Below, one piece after another: positions 57,042 through 64,000 of a DNA stretch of 64,000 bases. The notes below the pieces were generated by a model that had not been told where the DNA came from, ran no database searches, and was given only the letters and a program-made list of their open reading frames with translations. The position numbers and the translations under genes were made by a program. Position 1 is the first letter of the stretch, and each line of letters begins with the position of its first letter. This DNA comes from JANMES01 sp038329865 (lineage in GTDB: Bacteria; Planctomycetota; Phycisphaerae; Tepidisphaerales; Tepidisphaeraceae): assembly GCA_038329865.1 (NCBI GenBank), contig JBBQNK010000024.1, forward strand, positions 5,029 to 69,028. The letters run 5' to 3'.

Positions 57042-59670
57042 CCCGCGGTGATAACACCGCGGGTTCGCCTGCGCTCGCAGGAGTATTTTTGAACGTGAAC
57101 TCCTGCTTCCCTTCATCCACTTCAATACTGATCGTATCGCCGTCGACGAAATCGCCGCGGAGGATGCTCGACGCCAGCGGGTTTTCGATCCGCTGCTGGA
57201 TGACGCGCTTCAGCGGGCGGGCGCCGTACGACGGATCGTACCCCTCGTCCGCCAAAAGCTTGCTGGCTGCGGGGGAGAGCTTGAGCGACAGGCCGCGGGC
57301 GGCCAAGCGTTTGCGGAGGTGATCGAGCTGCACGTCGACGATTTTCGTCAGCTGATCCTTGCTCAGGGAGTGGAATAGGATCGTCTCATCAATGCGGTTG
57401 AGGAATTCCGGGCGGAAGTAATCCTTCAGCAGTTGCTTGACGGCCGCCTCCACTTCCCACTCGGGGGTTTCCTTAGTCGCGAGCTTCTGGATCTCGGCCG
57501 AGCCGATGTTGCTGGTCATGACGATGACGGTGTTCTTGAAGTTGACCGTGCGGCCCTGCCCGTCGGTGAGCCGCCCGTCGTCGAGCACCTGCAGGAGCAC
57601 GTTGAAGACGTCGCGGTGTGCCTTCTCGATTTCGTCGAACAGGATCACGCTGTACGGCTTGCGGCGCACGGCCTCGGTCAGCCGGCCGCCCTCTTCGTAG
57701 CCGACGTAGCCGGGCGGTGCACCGATCAGGCGTGCCACGCTGTGCTGCTCCATGAACTCGCTCATGTCGATGCGGACCATGGCGGTGTCGTCGTCGAACA
57801 GAAATTCCGCGAGGGCTTTGCAAAGCTCGGTCTTGCCGACGCCTGTTGGCCCGAGGAAAAGGAAGCTGCCGATCGGGCGATTCGGATCACCGAGCCCGGC
57901 GCGGTTGCGGCGGACGGCGTCGCTCACGGCGCGGACGGCATCCTGCTGGCCGATGACGCGAGCGCCTAAACGATCTTCCATCTTCAGCAGCTTCTCGCGT
58001 TCGCCCTCGAGCATTCGCGAAACCGGCACGCCGGTCCACCGGCTGACGACTTCGGCGATCGCGTCCGGCGTCACTTCGTCCTTCACCAGCGCGTTCCCGC
58101 CGGCGGCCATGTCGTGGGCTTTTTTCTCGGCATCGACGAGCTTCACTTTAAGATCGCGCATCTCGCCGTACTGGATTCGGGCGGCGGTCTCTAAATTCCC
58201 CTGTCGCTGCGCCTGTTCCAGTTCGATCTGCTTCTGGTCGATCGTCTGCTGCAGCTTTTTCACCGCATCCATCAGGCCTTTTTCGCTCTCCCAACGCGTA
58301 GTGAAGTGCGTGTTGCGCTCCTGCAGGTCGGCCAGTTCTTTTTCCGCCTTTTGCAGTTGTTGTTTCGACGCGGGATCCTTCTCTTTGCGTAGCGCCTCGA
58401 TCTCGATCTGCAACTGCATCATCCGCCGGCGAATTTCGTCGAGCTCGGCGGGCATGCTGTCGTTTTCGATGCGCAATCGCGACGCGGCTTCGTCGATCAG
58501 GTCGATCGCTTTGTCGGGCAGGAATCGGTCGGAGATGTACCGGTCGCTCAGCGTGGCGGCCGAGACGATGGCGCTGTCGGTGATACGCACGCCGTGGTGG
58601 GCTTCGTAGCGCGCCTTCAACCCTCGCAAAATCGCGATGGTGTCTTCGACGCTCGGCTCGCCGACCTGCACGGGCTGGAAGCGGCGTTCGAGGGCTGCGT
58701 CTTTCTCGATGTACTTGCGGTATTCGTCGAGCGTCGTCGCGCCGATGGTGCGCAGCTCGCCGCGAGCCAGCGCCGGCTTGAGCAGGTTGCCGGCGTCCAT
58801 GCTTCCCTCGGCCTTGCCCGCGCCGACGACGGTGTGCAATTCGTCGATGAAGAGAATGATCGCCCCGTCGGCCTGCTGCACTTCCTTGATGACGGCCTTC
58901 AGTCGATCTTCAAACTCGCCGCGGTATTTCGCGCCGGCGATGAGCGCGCCCATGTCGAGGGCGATGATTTTTTTGTTCTGAAGCACGGCCGGCACGTCGC
59001 CGTTGAGCATGCGGATGGCGAGGCCTTCGACGATCGCCGTCTTGCCCACGCCGGGCTCGCCGATCAGCACGGGGTTGTTCTTCGTGCGACGGGAAAGCAC
59101 CTGCATCGTGCGGCGGATTTCCTCGTCGCGGCCGATGACCGGGTCGATCTTGCCTAGCCGCGCCATCTCTACCAGATCTCGGCCGTACTTTTGCAATGCC
59201 TGGTATTTGTCTTCGGGATTCTGGTCGGTCACGCGCTGCCCGCCGCGGACGTCTTTAAGGGCGTTGAGGATCGCGTCATGCGTGACGGCGTTGATGGAGA
59301 GAATCTCCTTCGCCTCGGTCTTCACCGTCGCCAGCGCAAGGAGCAGGTGCTCGGTGGAGACGTACTCGTCCTTCAGCCGATCGGCCTCTTTCTGGGCCTG
59401 GTTGAAAACGTCCTGCAACCCGCGCGAGAGGTTGGTCTGCGTGCCGGTGGCGGAGGACAGGCGGCGCAATTCGCCTTCGACGATCTGCTCGATCCGCCCG
59501 GCATTCACGCCGATCTTTTCCAGCAGCGGCTTGACCACGCCCTCTTCCTCATCCAGCATCGCCATCAACAAATGCAGCGGCGAGACCTCGGCGTGGTTGC
59601 GTTCCTGCGCGATCTCCTGCGCACGCTGAACGGCTTCCTGAGCTTTTACTGTGAGTTTCTCGAAGCGCAT
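57034..59670 (-). CDS. clpB: ATP-dependent disaggregase ClpB
   Basis: 878 aa from the ATG at 59670 (GGAGG eight bases upstream). An N-domain with two Clp repeats, NBD1 with Walker A GEPGVGKTAIVEGLA, a middle coiled-coil domain (about 400-530), NBD2 with Walker A GPTGVGKTELCKALA, plus YVGYEEGGRLTEAVRRKPYS. It disaggregates proteins with DnaK. The C-terminal ~15 residues (PASAGEPAVLSPRAK) are encoded by a REP palindrome; the stop TGA overlaps the end of the convergent RAYT-like gene by eight bases. Confidence 0.95.
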   Translation of the reverse strand: MRFEKLTVKAQEAVQRAQEIAQERNHAEVSPLHLLMAMLDEEEGVVKPLLEKIGVNAGRIEQIVEGELRRLSSATGTQTNLSRGLQDVFNQAQKEADRLKDEYVSTEHLLLALATVKTEAKEILSINAVTHDAILNALKDVRGGQRVTDQNPEDKYQALQKYGRDLVEMARLGKIDPVIGRDEEIRRTMQVLSRRTKNNPVLIGEPGVGKTAIVEGLAIRMLNGDVPAVLQNKKIIALDMGALIAGAKYRGEFEDRLKAVIKEVQQADGAIILFIDELHTVVGAGKAEGSMDAGNLLKPALARGELRTIGATTLDEYRKYIEKDAALERRFQPVQVGEPSVEDTIAILRGLKARYEAHHGVRITDSAIVSAATLSDRYISDRFLPDKAIDLIDEAASRLRIENDSMPAELDEIRRRMMQLQIEIEALRKEKDPASKQQLQKAEKELADLQERNTHFTTRWESEKGLMDAVKKLQQTIDQKQIELEQAQRQGNLETAARIQYGEMRDLKVKLVDAEKKAHDMAAGGNALVKDEVTPDAIAEVVSRWTGVPVSRMLEGEREKLLKMEDRLGARVIGQQDAVRAVSDAVRRNRAGLGDPNRPIGSFLFLGPTGVGKTELCKALAEFLFDDDTAMVRIDMSEFMEQHSVARLIGAPPGYVGYEEGGRLTEAVRRKPYSVILFDEIEKAHRDVFNVLLQVLDDGRLTDGQGRTVNFKNTVIVMTSNIGSAEIQKLATKETPEWEVEAAVKQLLKDYFRPEFLNRIDETILFHSLSKDQLTKIVDVQLDHLRKRLAARGLSLKLSPAASKLLADEGYDPSYGARPLKRVIQQRIENPLASSILRGDFVDGDTISIEVDEGKQEFTFKNTPASAGEPAVLSPRAK
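57039..57080. repeat. REP palindrome inside the 3' end of clpB
   Basis: CCCGCGGTG-ATAA-CACCGCGGG (about 57042-57064), then TTCGCCTGCGCTCGCAGG. Same layout as the hairpin at 56505-56530: a G/C-rich stem with four-base A/T loop and a GGGT(C/T) tail. It also codes for the end of ClpB. Confidence 0.82.
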
Positions 59671-59830
59671 GAATTGACCCTCCTTCGGGCTGATCAATTC
59701 TATGCAAACCGGAGGCCAAATCGGCTCATCCGTGCAAGTGACGGGAAATGAAGGATTTGCGGAAAAACCGGGGAATCAGGTGGGATGCCAGTCTGGCGAG
59801 ATCAGTCGACAAACTGCTATTTTGACAGGG

Positions 59831-59926
59831 AATTTTACCACAGAGGCCACAGAGGGCACGGAGAGAAACGCAGAGAGTTTTTTCTGAGCTTCTCTCTGAG
59901 TCCTCTGTGTTCTCTGTGGTAAATTT
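59831..59926. repeat. Inverted repeat, CCACAGAGG type
   Basis: AATTTTACCACAGAGGCCAC AGAGGG at the left faces CCTCTGTGTTCTCTGTGGTA AATTTT at the right, with CAGAGAG/CTCTCTG inner units. In the clpB upstream region, before the stop of the next gene. Confidence 0.9.
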
Positions 59927-59933
59927 TCTTGCT

Positions 59934-60632
59934 TTACTTCTTCGCCGGCGCAGGAGGCGCCCCGCCCGGCCCGCTTGCGTTGTTGAACTGCTGGAAGATC
60001 ACCCCGGCGATCGTGGGAATGAAGATCGCCAGCGGCATAAGGAACGCCGACGACTGGAACTGGCTGAGCAGGTTCGTGCTCAGGTCGTCGTATTTGAGCA
60101 TCAGCCCGAGCAGGCCGAATACCAGCATCACAGCGCCTTGGAGCGAAGTGAACGTCATCACGCACCCGCGGAAGAGGATGAAGCAGAGGAGCGAGCAGCC
60201 GATCAGGCCCATCATCGCGCCGGCCCAGGCGAATTCGTGGTTGAGGTTGACGGTATTCCACAAGCTCGCGCCGAGCATCGCGCCGAAAACGCCGCCCATG
60301 ATCGCCACCGCGTATTTCATCAACGGCCAGGTGATGGTCATCGCGACGATCGCGCCGACGATCGCCGCGGGCAGCGCCGCCTGCTGCTGAGCGCCGAGCA
60401 GTCCACCAATGGCCGCGCCGAGCAGGCCGGCATTGGCGAGCACCAGCGCCTTGAACAGGTAGTAGCCGAAGAGCAGGTAAAGCACGCCGAGCAGCACGAG
60501 GATCGCCGCCGTGCCGGGGTGCATGTTGTGGCACCACTCCAGGACTTCCGGGAGGCTGGGCCAATGGGTCGGGATCACCGAGCCTTCAGCCGCGCCCGGC
60601 AGTGCAATTGAGCTTAAATGTTCCTGTGTCAT
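59934..60632 (-). CDS. Multi-pass membrane protein, DUF4203-like
   Basis: 232 aa from the ATG at 60632. About seven hydrophobic helices rich in Gly and Ala (GGLLGAQQQAALPAAIVGAI, VFGAMLGASLWNTVN, LIGCSLLCFILFRG) resemble the TMEM198/DUF4203 layout. The C-terminus is a Pro/Ala-rich tail. No enzyme motif. Upstream of it and diverging lies pheA. Confidence 0.6.
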   Translation of the reverse strand: MTQEHLSSIALPGAAEGSVIPTHWPSLPEVLEWCHNMHPGTAAILVLLGVLYLLFGYYLFKALVLANAGLLGAAIGGLLGAQQQAALPAAIVGAIVAMTITWPLMKYAVAIMGGVFGAMLGASLWNTVNLNHEFAWAGAMMGLIGCSLLCFILFRGCVMTFTSLQGAVMLVFGLLGLMLKYDDLSTNLLSQFQSSAFLMPLAIFIPTIAGVIFQQFNNASGPGGAPPAPAKK

Positions 60633-60726
60633 GAGCGTGCCCGACTTCATTGCAAGTTATCGACCAGCGGCTGTCATTTTCTTCCGCTGTTTGACCGGCT
60701 TGCCTACGCCCGATAAAACGTTCGCT

Positions 60727-61806
60727 ATGCCCGCTGATTCGCTGGATTCTCACCGCGTGAAGATCGACGCGCTTGATGCGCAGATCGTCGACTTGCTCAA
60801 TCAGCGCGCCCGCGTCGTGATCGAGATCGGGAAAATCAAGCAGGAACAGAACGCCCCCATCTACGCGCCCGACCGCGAGAAGGCGGTCATGTCCAAGGTC
60901 CGCGCCTTCAACAAAGGGCCGCTGCCCGACCGCTGCCTGGAGGCCGTCTACCGCGAGCTGATGAGCGGCTCGTTCGCGCTTGAGCGCCCGCTGCGCATCG
61001 GCGTGCTCGGCCCGGCCGGCAGCTTCACCCACGGCGCGGCGTCGACGAAATTCGGGGCGAGCGTGGAGTACGTTCCCCTTTCGGAAATCCCAAGCGTGTT
61101 CGAGGAAGTCATCCGCGGCCACATCGACTACGGCCTGGTGCCGGTGGAAAACTCCCTGCACGGCGGCGTGATCGATACGCTCGATGCGTTCCTGCAATCG
61201 TCGGTGAAGATCTGCGCCGAAGTGCTGATGACCATCCACCACAACCTGATGTCGATCAGCCCGTGGGAACAGGTGACGAGCGTCTACAGCAAGCCGGAAG
61301 TGTTCGCCCAGTGCAGGCACTTCCTCAGCAACACCGCGAAAGATCGCGACGTGCAACCCGCCGCCAGCACCAGCAAAGCCGCCGAGATGGCGAGCAAGCA
61401 ACCCGGCATCGCCGCGATCGGCAGCAAGCTGGCGGGGCAGCTTTACGGGCTCAACACGCTGTTCGAGAACATTGAAGACAATCCCGACAACGTGACGCGC
61501 TTCTTCGTCATCAGCCGCGAGCCCGCCAAGCGCACCGGCGACGACAAGACGGCCATCATGTTCACCACCGCTCACAAACCCGGCGCGCTGGCCGAAGTGC
61601 TCGACGTGTTTAAAGAAAACGGCATTAACCTGACCGACATCGAAAAACGCCCGAGCAAGAAGGTGAACTGGGAGTACTACTTCTTCATCGACGCCCAGGG
61701 CCACGCCGACGACGCCGGCATGCAGAAGGCGATCGCCGAGGCCCGTCAGCACTGCCTGCAGTTGACCGTGCTTGGCAGCTATCCGCGGGCGTCGGAAGTG
61801 TTGTGA
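60727..61806 (+). CDS. pheA: Chorismate mutase/prephenate dehydratase (P-protein)
   Basis: 359 aa from the ATG at 60727. The AroQ-type mutase domain (1-85) has RVKIDALDAQIVDLLNQRAR and later RCLEAVYRELMSGSFALERP. The dehydratase domain (93-270) has GPAGSFTHGAA, VPVENSLHGGVIDTLD and NVTRFFVISRE with the catalytic Thr-Arg-Phe. The ACT domain (~275-355) has KPGALAEVLDVFKENGINLT and IEKRPSKKVNWEY, where phenylalanine feedback would bind. It makes phenylpyruvate from chorismate. Confidence 0.96.
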   Translation: MPADSLDSHRVKIDALDAQIVDLLNQRARVVIEIGKIKQEQNAPIYAPDREKAVMSKVRAFNKGPLPDRCLEAVYRELMSGSFALERPLRIGVLGPAGSFTHGAASTKFGASVEYVPLSEIPSVFEEVIRGHIDYGLVPVENSLHGGVIDTLDAFLQSSVKICAEVLMTIHHNLMSISPWEQVTSVYSKPEVFAQCRHFLSNTAKDRDVQPAASTSKAAEMASKQPGIAAIGSKLAGQLYGLNTLFENIEDNPDNVTRFFVISREPAKRTGDDKTAIMFTTAHKPGALAEVLDVFKENGINLTDIEKRPSKKVNWEYYFFIDAQGHADDAGMQKAIAEARQHCLQLTVLGSYPRASEVL

Positions 61807-61822
61807 AGCGACTGTCGATCTG

Positions 61823-62044
61823 CTCTTCGGTAGGACGGACATCCCTGTCTGTCACGAATCCGCGATTCTCTGGTGGCACAGACATTCCTGTCTGTGACGG
61901 GCGGATGTACCCATCCGTCCGTGTCTTTTGCTGAGCCGCCGCGCATCCTCGAACGAATCGGGGATTACCCCGTTTCGTCACAGACAGGAATGTCTGTGCC
62001 ACCGAAGAAAAGCGACAGACGAGAATGTCTGTCCTACCGAAGAG
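61823..62044. repeat. Nested inverted repeat, CAGACATTCCTGTCTGTG type
   Basis: Outer arms CTCTTCGGTAGGAC (61823-61836) and GTCCTACCGAAGAG (62031-62044); inner arms GGTGGCACAGACATTCCTGT CTGTGACG and complement. In-frame readings through it give AQTFLSVTGGC-like peptides that are not genuine protein. Confidence 0.9.
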
Positions 62045-62049
62045 CGTGC

Positions 62050-63411
62050 ATGATGAAATATTATCTCGCCGCCCTGCTTTGGATTGTATTTGTCGCATCG
62101 ACGCATGCTTCCGCCGCTGAACCCAAGCCGCTCATGCGCGAGTTCATGGGCATCAACGGTCACACGATCCAGTTCGATTCCGCCCTCTACGCCGAAGTCT
62201 GCCGGCTGGCCCGCGATTACCATCCGTACCAGTGGGACGTCGACAACGTCATTGGCGGGCCGACGCATTTTCCTACCAGCCTTACACTCGACTGGAAGGA
62301 CAAATCCGGCAAATTCCGGGACTGGAAAGGCCCGGTCGACTGGCAAAAAATCTACGGCCAATGGCAGAAGGACGGTTTCGAAGTCCACGCCTGCCTGCAG
62401 TTCGACGGCGTGGCGTTCAACCAATGGCCGGACATCGAGAAAAACACGTTCGACTACGGCAAAGCGTTCGCCGCGTACTGCGGGCCGTCGCATCACAAGC
62501 TGGTGACGTCGGTCGAGATCGGCAATGAACCGGCCGGGAACAAGCAGTACTCGGCCGATCAGTACAAGACCGTACTGCGGGCGATGTCGCGCGGGATTCG
62601 CGAGGGCGATCCGAAGTTGAAGATCGTCAGTTGCGCCGTGCAGGCCGGCAAGGGCGACGGGTATTGCGAGCCGATCGACGTGCTCAAAGGCGAATCCAAA
62701 TCGTACGACGTGGTGAACCTGCACCAGTACGCATTCCTCGCGGGTTGGCCGAGCTTCGAGCGGACGTATCCGGAGAATGAAAAGCTCAATTACCTCGGCC
62801 TACTGCAGAAATCGATCGACTGGCGAAACGAAAACGCCGCCGGCAAGCCGGTGTGGCTCACCGAGTTCGGCTACGACTCTTCGACCAAGCCGCCCGAGCC
62901 GAAGAACGCGCAGTGGAAAGGTTGCACCGACCTGCAGCAGGCGCAGTGGATCGTCCGCAGCTACCTGGTGATGGCCGAGCTCGATCTGGGGCGCGCGTAT
63001 CTCTACTTTTTCGACGACAACGATCAGCCGAGTCTGCACGCGTCGTCCGGCATCACGCGTCACCTCGAGCCCAAACCGAGCTACTGGGCGATGCGTCATC
63101 TCTATCACACGCTCGGCGATTGCCGCTTCAGCCGCGTGATCGAAAAATCCGCCGACGTAAACGGCGCGTACATTTTCGAATTCACGAACGGCAAAAACGC
63201 GAATCAATTGATATGGGTCGCATGGCTCGCGAGTGGGAGCGATCGAACAGCGGAGAAGAAGAAGATCAAACTGCCCGGCAACTTGATCAAGGCCGAACGA
63301 ATGGCGACGAAGAAGGGGGAAGACACCCGACTCAAGATGGACGTTCCGCCGGACCGATCAGTGACGATTTCGTTGAGCGAATCGCCGATTTTTCTGGTGA
63401 TCAAAAAATAG
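62050..63411 (+). CDS. Secreted clan GH-A glycoside hydrolase
   Basis: 453 aa from the ATG at 62050 (or 62053). Signal peptide (MKYYLAALLWIVFVASTHAS). Clan GH-A catalytic residues: acid/base Glu about 160 in VEIGNEPAGN and nucleophile Glu about 272 in PVWLTEFGYDS. A C-terminal ~100-residue beta domain (ANQLIWVAWLASGSDRTAEK) follows. GH5/GH39/GH30-like; substrate is probably a plant or algal polysaccharide. The longer frame from 61873 starts in the repeat and is not used. Confidence 0.85.
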   Translation: MMKYYLAALLWIVFVASTHASAAEPKPLMREFMGINGHTIQFDSALYAEVCRLARDYHPYQWDVDNVIGGPTHFPTSLTLDWKDKSGKFRDWKGPVDWQKIYGQWQKDGFEVHACLQFDGVAFNQWPDIEKNTFDYGKAFAAYCGPSHHKLVTSVEIGNEPAGNKQYSADQYKTVLRAMSRGIREGDPKLKIVSCAVQAGKGDGYCEPIDVLKGESKSYDVVNLHQYAFLAGWPSFERTYPENEKLNYLGLLQKSIDWRNENAAGKPVWLTEFGYDSSTKPPEPKNAQWKGCTDLQQAQWIVRSYLVMAELDLGRAYLYFFDDNDQPSLHASSGITRHLEPKPSYWAMRHLYHTLGDCRFSRVIEKSADVNGAYIFEFTNGKNANQLIWVAWLASGSDRTAEKKKIKLPGNLIKAERMATKKGEDTRLKMDVPPDRSVTISLSESPIFLVIKK

Positions 63412-63711
63412 AACAGGTGTGAAATCGATCCCAACGAAATACTTATTATAATTATCTATATTAACACTCACCTGCCCCGCTTACACAATCTAGCGGTTGA
63501 TATTCCAAAAAATGGTAATAAATGCGCGATTTTAGAGTATCAAGTGAGTTTTCATTGTGTATGATCGACTCGTTGCGTGGTGCAGAGTCCAAGGCGCAAT
63601 TTCGTAAAAAAATTTGGAAGTCGTCAAATTGCAGTGCTGTTTAATTTGCGTTTGATGGCAGGGCTATAAATCGCGACGTGGATTGGGGATCACTTTCAGC
63701 CAGGGAAGAAA
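63412..63711. other. AT-rich regulatory region upstream of the surface-protein gene
   Basis: Clearly lower GC than the rest, with runs such as ACTTATTATAATTATCTATA (about 63440-63459). No hairpin element and no coding frame. Likely promoter DNA, but no single -10/-35 pair stood out. Confidence 0.55.
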
Positions 63712-64000
63712 ATGCAAATTGTGAAATCGGCTCTCGGTAACGGCTCACTCCAGACTCGTCCCTCCAAGAAGGCGTTGTCCAAACGCAAGTCTCAATTGGC
63801 AGCACGATTGATCGTCGCTGCAGCGGCTGCAGGTACCGTGCACGTTGTTGCTTTACAGCACCCTGCGCAGGCAACGGAGATCGCCTGGACCGGGACAACC
63901 AGCACAGCCTGGGCGACGAGCACCAACTGGTCGGGCAACTCAACGCCGGCTGACAATCTCATCACCGACTCCGCTCTGTTTAATCTTGCTTCATACCCCT
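63712..64000 (+). CDS. Surface protein, autotransporter-repeat type (N-terminus only)
   Basis: Starts ATG 63712 (AGGGAAG upstream) and runs off the window end. A long basic signal region (LSKRKSQLAARLIVAAAAAG, then TVHVVALQHPAQA) precedes TEIAWTGTTSTAWATSTNWS GNSTPADN, the typical opening of autotransporter-associated beta-strand (PATR) repeat proteins: W-x-x-x-x-x-x-x-W-x-x-x-x-N-W. It probably encodes a large secreted or surface adhesin, often with a PEP-CTERM or similar end that lies outside the window. Confidence 0.8.
   Translation, partial: MQIVKSALGNGSLQTRPSKKALSKRKSQLAARLIVAAAAAGTVHVVALQHPAQATEIAWTGTTSTAWATSTNWSGNSTPADNLITDSALFNLASYP

Noticed and set aside
57300..59670. CIRCE or HAIR heat-shock operators upstream of clpB
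   Set aside because: No TTAGCACTC-N9-GAGTGCTAA or CTTGAGT-N7-ACTCAAG pattern was found before the start.
2343..62044. CRISPR arrays
   Set aside because: Although short direct repeats are numerous, units are 7-14 nt with no unique spacers of constant length, and no cas genes are present.
61873..62049. N-terminal extension of the glycosidase (AQTFLSV...)
   Set aside because: Encoded by the palindromic element; a proper signal peptide begins at 62050.
1..64000. tRNA or rRNA genes
   Set aside because: I looked for T-loop motifs with paired acceptor stems and rRNA cores and found none; only rnpB is supported.

Overview
Organism. About 64 kb of GC-rich bacterial chromosome, most likely from the phylum Planctomycetota, class Phycisphaerae (Tepidisphaera/Humisphaera-like). 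This is inferred from gene content, because no rRNA marker is present. Pointers are a MoxR/DUF58/BatA-like cluster, secreted DUF4159 and DUF4340/GldG-like proteins, an Hc1-type histone-like protein, a FabZ-like dehydratase, two Gfo/Idh/MocA oxidoreductases and the start of an autotransporter-repeat-type surface protein. No tRNA, rRNA, CRISPR array, prophage or complete IS was seen.

Layout. 1-11 kb, minus strand: an ECF sigma factor and a membrane protein that may be its anti-sigma, then MoxR ATPase, secreted esterase, pseudokinase, DUF58, BatA-like VWA protein, phosphomannomutase, and a cut-off secreted protein. 11-13 kb: rnpB with two repeat insertions, a YjfB-like gene and lexA. 13-24 kb: DUF4159 protein, SppA, and a Gld-type ABC exporter operon (ATPase, permease, GldG-like, DUF4340) ending in queF; then a DUF3574 lipoprotein, an exonuclease-WYL fusion and a FabZ-like gene. 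24.7-30.7 kb: histone-like protein, ilvE, lolD-like, sod with dedA, Rrf2 and DsbD. 30.7-40.4 kb: two paralogous secreted proteins, glycogen phosphorylase, a second SppA and a VCBS-repeat protein. 40.5-51 kb: acpS, two paralogous polytopic membrane proteins, a GT2-methyltransferase fusion, inositol-phosphate synthase, a TlyA-like methyltransferase, two more GT2 proteins and a DMT transporter. 51.6-64 kb: Rieske protein, oxidoreductases, glycerate kinase, a RAYT-like gene between palindromes, clpB, pheA, a GH-A-clan glycosidase and the start of a surface protein.

Main discovery. Nearly every gap between co-directional genes holds a long hyphenated inverted repeat. Each arm is a short array of degenerate 7-14 nt units, and the unit sequence usually differs between loci. 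Arms of 20-34 bp are perfect or nearly so, and several elements run exactly from the start codon of one gene to the stop codon of the next. Related elements have also entered functional sequence: two sites in the RNase P RNA (the P12 and P19 positions), the same cytoplasmic or periplasmic loop of two neighbouring paralogous membrane proteins, the C-terminal tail of ClpB and a loop of glycerate kinase. I treat these as a candidate mobile or self-renewing hairpin system. A RAYT-like HUH protein gene flanked by palindromes lies in the same window and may be connected with the simpler palindromes.
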